Assembly (NCBI GenBank): GCA_003481775.1
Contig: QULU01000052.1
Coordinates: forward strand, 1 to 22,849
DNA: 22,849 nt
Direction of reading: 5' to 3'
DNA from: Clostridiaceae bacterium OM02-2AC
GTDB lineage: Bacteria > Bacillota_I > Bacilli_A > Erysipelotrichales > Erysipelotrichaceae
Shown: piece by piece, positions 8,186-12,831 of the stretch
Layout of the letters: the number at the start of each line of letters is the position of its first letter
How positions within the stretch are numbered: position 1 is the first letter of the stretch
Program-made: the position numbers and the translations under genes
The notes under the pieces: generated by a model
What the model was told of the DNA's origin: nothing
Seen by the model: the letters and a program-made list of their open reading frames with translations, nothing else
The model's database searches: none

Positions 8186-8241
8186 TGCTACTGGTGCACA
8201 GCGTAGCATAACCGGCTGAAGAATCGCATGTTTTCTTCAGC
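8186..8241. other. Two consecutive hairpins downstream of the AlkZ-like gene
   Basis: TGCTAC (8186-8191) / GTAGCA (8203-8208), then a 9-bp perfect stem GCTGAAGAA (8215-8223) / TTCTTCAGC (8233-8241). Neither has a T-tract on either strand. They may protect the 3' end of the minus-strand transcript or assist termination together with 8113-8152. Confidence 0.4.
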
Positions 8242-8278
8242 TTCCAGCTAACAGCCACAGAAATGCGAAATCTGCATA

Positions 8279-9439
8279 TCAAGGTCTGCTGATGTCAACC
8301 AGAATCTTCTGCCCTAGAAACTGTTCATATGCCTTTATCCAGATATGCAGGCTCTTCGTGTCTATGTCTGTTAACAGTCTGATATGCAGCTCATTCACCG
8401 TTTTTTGCTTCTTTGATCTCCAGATACCGCAAATCCTTCCATTCTGCATCACAACACCGGGATTTTGCACCGTTTTCCATACCATGCGCTGCAAATTGCG
8501 ATCCTCCAGAAGCAAATCACGGTCCCAAAGATCAAGTAAGGGATCATGTGGCGGCAAAAGCATTACGGCTTCGACTGCCTGTTGCTTGTCATACGTATCC
8601 CTTTTCCATATCGAATATTCTCTTCCCTGATACATCACAGAAGTACGTTCATGCTCAGCTAGTTCCCATAGGCGCCTTGCCTGCGGCAGCTCCATCCCTG
8701 TCCATTTCGCAAAGCCCTTTACATCACCGGGACCGTATGCATGAAGAAACCGGCAAACCAGAGAGCGACACGCTGCATCACTGGCAGTATCCTTTTGTGA
8801 AGCTGTCAAAGGAAAGGCTGTAAACGTAGGGGAGCCCTTTTGTCTGGGTCCGAAGACGATACCTCTTTGAAAGGAAGCCGGCCGCAGCAAAAAGGAGACA
8901 ATGGCTTCTCCATACAGCTGTCCTTTGGCGAATGGGGAGGCAGCTTGCCATAAAGGCTGCAGAACAGATGGTATACGGGCGTACATAGCCGCAGCCAATA
9001 CCTGATCCAGCCGCTGCTTGGACACAACGGGTTCCTGCTTCAATATCTGCAGGCATTGCATCAGCTCCTCCAGCAGCACGGAAAAGGGGACTCCGATTTC
9101 TTTTTGACAATAGCGCAGCCCGTTTGTATAAATCCAGGCCTCCCCTTCCTTTGCACAGAGCGCATCCAGAAACACTGACGCATCCGAAAGCGGAAATATC
9201 CACGGTGCCCCACGCAGACTCCATGCCTGTACGATGCCCTCACCTTCATCCAGTTCCTGCTGCAGCTGCTGTACACTGCATGCGGGCAGCCGGTTAAATG
9301 CCGCACACAGCCACGTACCGGGAGGACTGTTCTGAAACCCGCATACCCCTGCCGCCGCTTGTAAAGAATCTGCGGGAATAACCAGATGCTGTGCATGGTA
9401 AAGATGGCTTCGCACCTCTTCCCTTGTGATGGTTCGCAT
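8279..9439 (-). CDS. AlkZ-like winged-helix DNA-binding protein (HTH_42 / DNA glycosylase family)
   Basis: A 386-aa member of the family of Streptomyces AlkZ and E. coli AlkX (YcaQ), glycosylases that unhook interstrand crosslinks. The family pattern is visible: GFQNSPP (34-40), LQQELDEGEGIVQAWSLRGAPWIFP (59-83 in part), and a C-terminal RICGIWRSKK. The catalytic QxQ/QxD motif aligns with Q36-N37-S38, so the second catalytic residue is Ser; activity may be altered or the protein may only bind DNA. Start: ATG at 9439 with GGGAGG 7 nt upstream; a TTG two codons earlier lies too close to that site. The YitT-type gene ends 37 nt upstream on the same strand, so the two probably share a transcript. 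The family assignment is moderately firm; the substrate is unknown. Confidence 0.75.
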   Translation of the reverse strand: MRTITREEVRSHLYHAQHLVIPADSLQAAAGVCGFQNSPPGTWLCAAFNRLPACSVQQLQQELDEGEGIVQAWSLRGAPWIFPLSDASVFLDALCAKEGEAWIYTNGLRYCQKEIGVPFSVLLEELMQCLQILKQEPVVSKQRLDQVLAAAMYARIPSVLQPLWQAASPFAKGQLYGEAIVSFLLRPASFQRGIVFGPRQKGSPTFTAFPLTASQKDTASDAACRSLVCRFLHAYGPGDVKGFAKWTGMELPQARRLWELAEHERTSVMYQGREYSIWKRDTYDKQQAVEAVMLLPPHDPLLDLWDRDLLLEDRNLQRMVWKTVQNPGVVMQNGRICGIWRSKKQKTVNELHIRLLTDIDTKSLHIWIKAYEQFLGQKILVDISRP

Positions 9440-9476
9440 AAGCAAGCCTCCCTTTCCATAGAGAAAAAGCGATTAT

Positions 9477-10343
9477 TTACAACCGCTTCTCAAAATTTCC
9501 ACTGATGCTCATCCCCTCATTGAAGATGACAAAAGCTCTGGGATCAATCTTATAAATGATTTTCTTCAGCTGTGTTACCTCATACTTGGAAATCACAGTG
9601 ACAAGAATATGCGTATCTGTCTTCGTATACGCTCCTGCCCCCTTCCAGTAGGTGACTCCCCTGCCCATTTCCTTCATAATGCTTTCCTGTACTTCTCCCT
9701 CTTTGGTGAAGATCATCGCCGTCATATTGATATTCTGATAGTGTGTCTTGTCGACAACCAGATACATACAGGCTGTATAGATAATAGAATAAATTGCCGT
9801 CGTCACATTAAACAGAATCGCACAGACACCGAATACCAGAACATTGATGATATTGGAAAGACGTCCGACGCTGAAGTCTGAAAACTTCTTGGTAAAATAT
9901 ACCCCCAGAATATCCAGTCCGCCACCGCTTCCACCACTTCTCAAAGCCAGACCGATACCAAAGCCGCAAATCAGACCGCCAATCAAGCAGGCCGCAAGCA
10001 CATCGTCAAGAATCGGTGTGGAGGGTATCATAACAATCGTAAAGGCCACCGTCTGCGTCAGCACACAAAGCAGCGTCTTCACAAAAAACTTTCTGGAAAT
10101 GCTGCGATATGCCAGAATAAACAACGGCACATTCATTAAAAAGTTGATAATACCGGCAATATCCAGCTGACCGAAGTCCATATGGGCATATTGCGCCAGC
10201 ACGGTACGGATGATCTGCGCCATACCGATGACCCCGCCGCTGTACAAATCCAGTGGAACAATGAACAGGTTCAGGCCAACGGCAAACAGAAAGCCGCCGA
10301 TCACAACATACACATATTCATACATAATTTTTTGCAATTTCAT
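9477..10343 (-). CDS. YitT-family (DUF161/DUF2179) membrane protein
   Basis: A 288-aa integral membrane protein. Hydrophobic segments at about 12-32, 62-80, 90-106, 116-134 and 162-198 form the DUF161 repeat region, with the characteristic glycine-rich SGGSGGG-LDILG (136-147) in the second copy. The C-terminal soluble DUF2179 domain (about 208-285) ends in DPRAFVIFNEGMSISGNF, typical of the family. Its function is not established; a transporter-like or ligand-sensing role has been proposed for relatives. An extended -10 promoter lies just upstream, overlapping the terminator of the preceding bactofilin-like gene, so it starts a new unit with the AlkZ-like gene. The ribosome site (GGGGATGGTGA) is unremarkable, and the ATG gives the full family N-terminus. 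Confidence 0.9.
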   Translation of the reverse strand: MKLQKIMYEYVYVVIGGFLFAVGLNLFIVPLDLYSGGVIGMAQIIRTVLAQYAHMDFGQLDIAGIINFLMNVPLFILAYRSISRKFFVKTLLCVLTQTVAFTIVMIPSTPILDDVLAACLIGGLICGFGIGLALRSGGSGGGLDILGVYFTKKFSDFSVGRLSNIINVLVFGVCAILFNVTTAIYSIIYTACMYLVVDKTHYQNINMTAMIFTKEGEVQESIMKEMGRGVTYWKGAGAYTKTDTHILVTVISKYEVTQLKKIIYKIDPRAFVIFNEGMSISGNFEKRL

Positions 10344-10371
10344 ACGCTCACCATCCCCTGCAATCGTAAGA

Positions 10372-10380
10372 ATTATACCA
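10372..10380 (-). promoter_or_regulatory. Extended -10 promoter of the YitT-type gene
   Basis: Minus-strand TGG-TATAAT (10380-10372). A poor -35 (TTGCGC) lies 16 bp upstream inside the preceding terminator hairpin, so termination and initiation signals are packed together. Confidence 0.5.
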
Positions 10381-10417
10381 TAAAAGCCGGTAAGCGCAAT
10401 CCCTACCGGCCGTTTTT
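10381..10417 (-). terminator. Bidirectional-looking intrinsic terminator after the bactofilin-like operon
   Basis: GC-rich 7-bp stem TACCGGC/GCCGGTA (10404-10410 with 10386-10392). On the minus strand TTTTA follows directly at 10385-10381; on the plus strand CG and five T follow. It ends the three-gene operon that begins at 12028. Confidence 0.8.
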
Positions 10418-11053
10418 CTATTTAACAATTTTTTCACAATCACCGTCGATGCTGCCGATGCGACAGGTATCGTCATAAACCAGCTTTCCATCACAGGTGA
10501 TGTGATCAACACGGCAATGGCTGGACAGATGAATTTCGGTCGCACTGATGGAATGACAGGACATATTGCAGGCAATCAGCTGACTGCACTCAATATTGCG
10601 CGCCGTATTTCTCTTTTCCGGCCGAAAGCCGAACAGACCATGGAATATATGCTGACCATGACCATAGTTGATCCGGATATCATCACCGAACAGATCATTC
10701 AGAGATGCGCAGCCTTCAATACGGACCTTGTCGGCATTCACCTCTCCCTTATTGTTCAGGACACCCTCTACATAAATTTCATCGGCATACACACGGATAC
10801 CATCGCTTTTCACAACACCCTCGATATCCAGTCGTCTTACACGGATATCCTTTTTACAGGTCATAACCCCCTGCACATCCATAGTGCCCCCCTTTAAATC
10901 ACCGCTGCATTTGCAGGTACCCTCAATATTTAAAACCTCGAACTCCAAATCCCCATTGATCGAGCCGACTCCTTCGATATCAATACGCCCGTATTTCCCA
11001 CCGGAAATGGAACCGATTCCCTCAATCGTTGTATTCATGTGATCTGTATTCAT
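10418..11053 (-). CDS. Bactofilin-like polymer-forming beta-helix protein (YhbE/YhbF type)
   Basis: A 211-aa protein whose N-terminal two-thirds is a regular repeat. IEG, or the variants VQG and VEG, recurs at residues 10, 26, 43, 60, 77, 95 and 112, a period of 16-18 residues as expected for coils of a right-handed beta-helix. Bactofilins build membrane-associated filaments; the B. subtilis relatives (yhbE, yhbF) sit beside yhbD, as here. A loop region (about 120-150) separates a Cys-rich C-terminal part (C at IEC, IAC, MSC, SHC, ITC, DTC, GDC), unusual for a cytoskeletal protein. There is no signal peptide or membrane helix. The ATG at 11053 follows AAGGAGGG. The gene overlaps the preceding membrane-protein gene by 32 nt and ends at a strong terminator. 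Length exceeds a typical ~130-aa bactofilin. The function is inferred from fold and context. Confidence 0.78.
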   Translation of the reverse strand: MNTDHMNTTIEGIGSISGGKYGRIDIEGVGSINGDLEFEVLNIEGTCKCSGDLKGGTMDVQGVMTCKKDIRVRRLDIEGVVKSDGIRVYADEIYVEGVLNNKGEVNADKVRIEGCASLNDLFGDDIRINYGHGQHIFHGLFGFRPEKRNTARNIECSQLIACNMSCHSISATEIHLSSHCRVDHITCDGKLVYDDTCRIGSIDGDCEKIVK

Positions 11054-11378
11054 ACCAGTGAACCCTCCTTGTACATAGTAAACGCAGACCGATTGCGATG
11101 CAGATTATCGCCATCCAGACAGGATACGTAAGCTTTACGTCAATCCACGCATTGGCATCTGCCAGAAAGTAGCACCCTGCCAGCGCCGTAAAGATATTAT
11201 AGAAATGCAGGCCGTGATCCAGCATGCTGTAGAGTGCAGGCAGAATCAGCAGCATGGTCCACCAGCCGGGAAAGAATATGGTAAAGTCCCACCAGTCCAG
11301 CTGTGTTCCCAGATAGCCGATTCCGATAGCGACGAACACCAGTCCCCACAGAATCCGTTTTACGCGATATGTCATCAT
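11022..11378 (-). CDS. Small four-helix membrane protein (LiaF/DUF5668-like transmembrane domain)
   Basis: A 118-aa membrane protein with four predicted helices (about 7-26, 33-52, 58-75 and 84-103), a WW/GWW-rich interface region, and a basic, aromatic C-terminus (RRVHWYEYRSHEY). The pattern resembles the LiaF-type N-terminal transmembrane domain common in Firmicutes, but without a soluble LiaF domain. It is the middle gene of a tightly coupled operon: its ATG overlaps the regulator's stop by 4 nt (ATGA), and its 3' end overlaps the bactofilin-like gene by 32 nt. A likely role is to anchor or position the bactofilin-like polymer at the membrane; this is inference from context. GAGGAG lies 8 nt before the first of two consecutive ATGs. 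Confidence 0.75.
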   Translation of the reverse strand: MMTYRVKRILWGLVFVAIGIGYLGTQLDWWDFTIFFPGWWTMLLILPALYSMLDHGLHFYNIFTALAGCYFLADANAWIDVKLTYPVWMAIICIAIGLRLLCTRRVHWYEYRSHEYND

Positions 11379-12028
11379 GATCTCATCTCCTCTTCATCAA
11401 ATGTAAACTGAAAGGTTTCCTTGTATTTCAGCTTGATCGCATTGTTTAATTCATTCAAGTGTATGGAGCGTATGGCAACAAGGGCATCATCCAGATAAAC
11501 CTCACTGTCTTCCTTTTTCAACAGTACATACAGGTGTCCCTGCGCCTGCAAAAGCTCTAAAACATAATCCGCACTGTGCATTTCACTCATCTGTTTGCTT
11601 AAAAATGAAACAGCATGTGTGCGTTCCTCCTCTGTAATTGCAGTATCAACCATCGCCTGCGACAGGGCAATCATGACAAGCACCTCCAGAAATACGAAGC
11701 TGTCCTTGCTCATGGCATCCATGAAATCCGCCGCTACTTCGATATCCAGCTCATCGAAATGCTCCAGATCCTCCTCACAGAACAGGCGGTTACTGATCTC
11801 CGGTGTCAGAATTCTGGCAAGCTCCTCCAGAGAATAGCTGTCCTTGAGCTGCTGTATGGCATGAATGCGCTTGAGAATCTTCTCCTGCGGAAAATAGGTT
11901 TCCTGACCGGTTGGACTGGAGCGCTTCACAAACCATTCCTCCGGAATCAGGCCCTCCCGTTTCCATCGATACAGCTGGCCATAGGAGATGCCAGTCGTCT
12001 TCAATAGATCCTTTTTGGATATTTCCAT
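11375..12028 (-). CDS. YhbD-type regulator (DUF4004, MerR-like N-terminal helix-turn-helix)
   Basis: A 217-aa protein. The N-terminus (about 3-60) is a MerR-like winged helix: KKDLLKTTGISYGQLYRWKREGL, then an FVKRSSPTGQETYFP wing and an ILKRIHAI helix, the signature of the YhbD/DUF4004 family. The remainder is an acidic helical domain of unknown ligand, without MerR metal-binding cysteines. It is first in the operon with the membrane protein and the bactofilin-like protein, the same order of functions as yhbD-yhbE-yhbF in Bacillus. Three ACATTGT boxes cover its own promoter (12047-12093), so autoregulation is likely. The ATG follows GAGGTGA. Whether it controls other genes, such as the divergent TetR unit, cannot be seen. 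Confidence 0.85.
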   Translation of the reverse strand: MEISKKDLLKTTGISYGQLYRWKREGLIPEEWFVKRSSPTGQETYFPQEKILKRIHAIQQLKDSYSLEELARILTPEISNRLFCEEDLEHFDELDIEVAADFMDAMSKDSFVFLEVLVMIALSQAMVDTAITEEERTHAVSFLSKQMSEMHSADYVLELLQAQGHLYVLLKKEDSEVYLDDALVAIRSIHLNELNNAIKLKYKETFQFTFDEEEMRS

Positions 12029-12045
12029 TGTATCACCTCTAACGT

Positions 12046-12096
12046 AACATTGTTTTATTACACCTATATATTAACAAAACATTGTTACATTGTAAA
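12046..12096 (-). promoter_or_regulatory. Promoter with three ACATTGT boxes, putative operator of the YhbD-type regulator
   Basis: On the minus strand TTTACA (12096-12091) and TAATAT (12073-12068) are 17 bp apart. The motif ACATTGT (plus-strand reading) occurs at 12047-12053, 12079-12085 and 12087-12093. The first two are centres of the near-palindrome AACATTGTT and begin exactly 32 bp apart; the third is the centre of TTACATTGTAA. Two boxes fall in the spacer/-35 region and one in the leader, matching the habit of MerR-like proteins to bind between -35 and -10. Confidence 0.55.
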
Positions 12097-12109
12097 GAGG
12101 AAATTTTAA

Positions 12110-12123
12110 TTTTCTATAGAAAA
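12110..12123. repeat. Perfect 14-bp palindrome between divergent promoters
   Basis: TTTTCTATAGAAAA is a perfect palindrome lying about 14 bp upstream of the -35 of the YhbD-type operon and about 65 bp from the TetR promoter. It could be a shared operator; no family consensus is recognised. Confidence 0.35.
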
Positions 12124-12187
12124 CGGTTACACATTTCATAAGAACCGCACTTTTCTGAATTCTATCTGAAAAAAGATGCAAATCTAT

Positions 12188-12216
12188 TGACCGGCGGTCA
12201 TTATAGGTATAAACTA
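12188..12216 (+). promoter_or_regulatory. TetR-unit promoter with overlapping TGACCG-G-CGGTCA operator
   Basis: TTGACC (12188-12193) and TAAACT (12211-12216) are 17 bp apart. The perfect 13-bp palindrome TGACCG-G-CGGTCA (12189-12201) overlaps the -35, where a TetR-type repressor would block polymerase. Palindromes of the GACCG/CGGTC kind are common operators of TetR-family regulators, so autorepression and control of the two downstream genes is likely. Confidence 0.65.
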
Positions 12217-12246
12217 TAAAAATGTACAAATAAAGGAAGTGTTTTT

Positions 12247-12828
12247 GTGGAAGAATCCGTAAGTAAACGATCACGTATTCAGGATGCTGCTGTTGCCTTG
12301 TTTCATGAACAGGGCGTGGAGGCCACCTCTGTCAATGAGATTGTCAAGCGTGCAAATGTCGCAAAAGGGACGTTCTATGTATATTATAAAGATAAGAAGG
12401 AACTGATTTCTCAGATTCTTACCAAGCAGCACGGCTGTCTGATGAACGATATCCTCAATCACTCCTACGAGGCTGCTCTTTCCAACAGCACCTGCTGGAA
12501 GCGCACCTTTATCGACGAGCTGATCACCTATTATATTCAGCATCCGAAGCTGCTTCGTACGGTCCAGAAAAACATTGCTTCTATATTGGATACAAAGGAA
12601 CATCGGGATATGGTATTTGCCCATATCGAACGCATGCCGGATTTTCTGAAGCTGCTGAAGCGGGAAACGGAAACAGAAAAGAAAGCACTCAATCGTTTTC
12701 TGATGATGATGGAAATCATCGGATTTGTCTGTTACAACGCTATTTTCTTCGAGCAGCCGGATTCCATTGAGGAAATCCTGCCTGAACTGCGGGAAACGAT
12801 GTTCAAAATGCTTGAGAGAAAGGAGTAA
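12247..12828 (+). CDS. TetR/AcrR-family transcriptional regulator
   Basis: A 193-aa one-component regulator. The N-terminal TetR helix-turn-helix is intact: RIQDAAVALFHEQGVEATSV (10-29), then IVKRANVAKGTFYVYYKDKKELI (residues 32-54 in part), the family signature. The C-terminal helical ligand-binding domain (about 60-190) is unassigned. Translation probably starts at the GTG at 12247 with AAAGGAAG about 7 nt upstream; no in-frame ATG precedes the HTH. The next gene begins 3 nt after the stop, and its ribosome site AAAGGAG overlaps the stop codon, so regulator and activase form one operon. An ideal operator overlaps the promoter. The ligand is probably linked to the downstream electron-transfer system, for example an acyl-CoA or small acid, but that is inference. 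Confidence 0.92.
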   Translation: MEESVSKRSRIQDAAVALFHEQGVEATSVNEIVKRANVAKGTFYVYYKDKKELISQILTKQHGCLMNDILNHSYEAALSNSTCWKRTFIDELITYYIQHPKLLRTVQKNIASILDTKEHRDMVFAHIERMPDFLKLLKRETETEKKALNRFLMMMEIIGFVCYNAIFFEQPDSIEEILPELRETMFKMLERKE

Positions 12829-12831
12829 CCT

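Noticed and set aside
5681..8249. Shared 12-mer CAGCTTCCAGCT at 5681 and 8238, and shared AGTACCTGT and TTFGAATTC-like words (TTTGAATTC) in the two intergenic regions
   Set aside because: Matches of this length are expected by chance in a window this size, and the spacing between the words differs.
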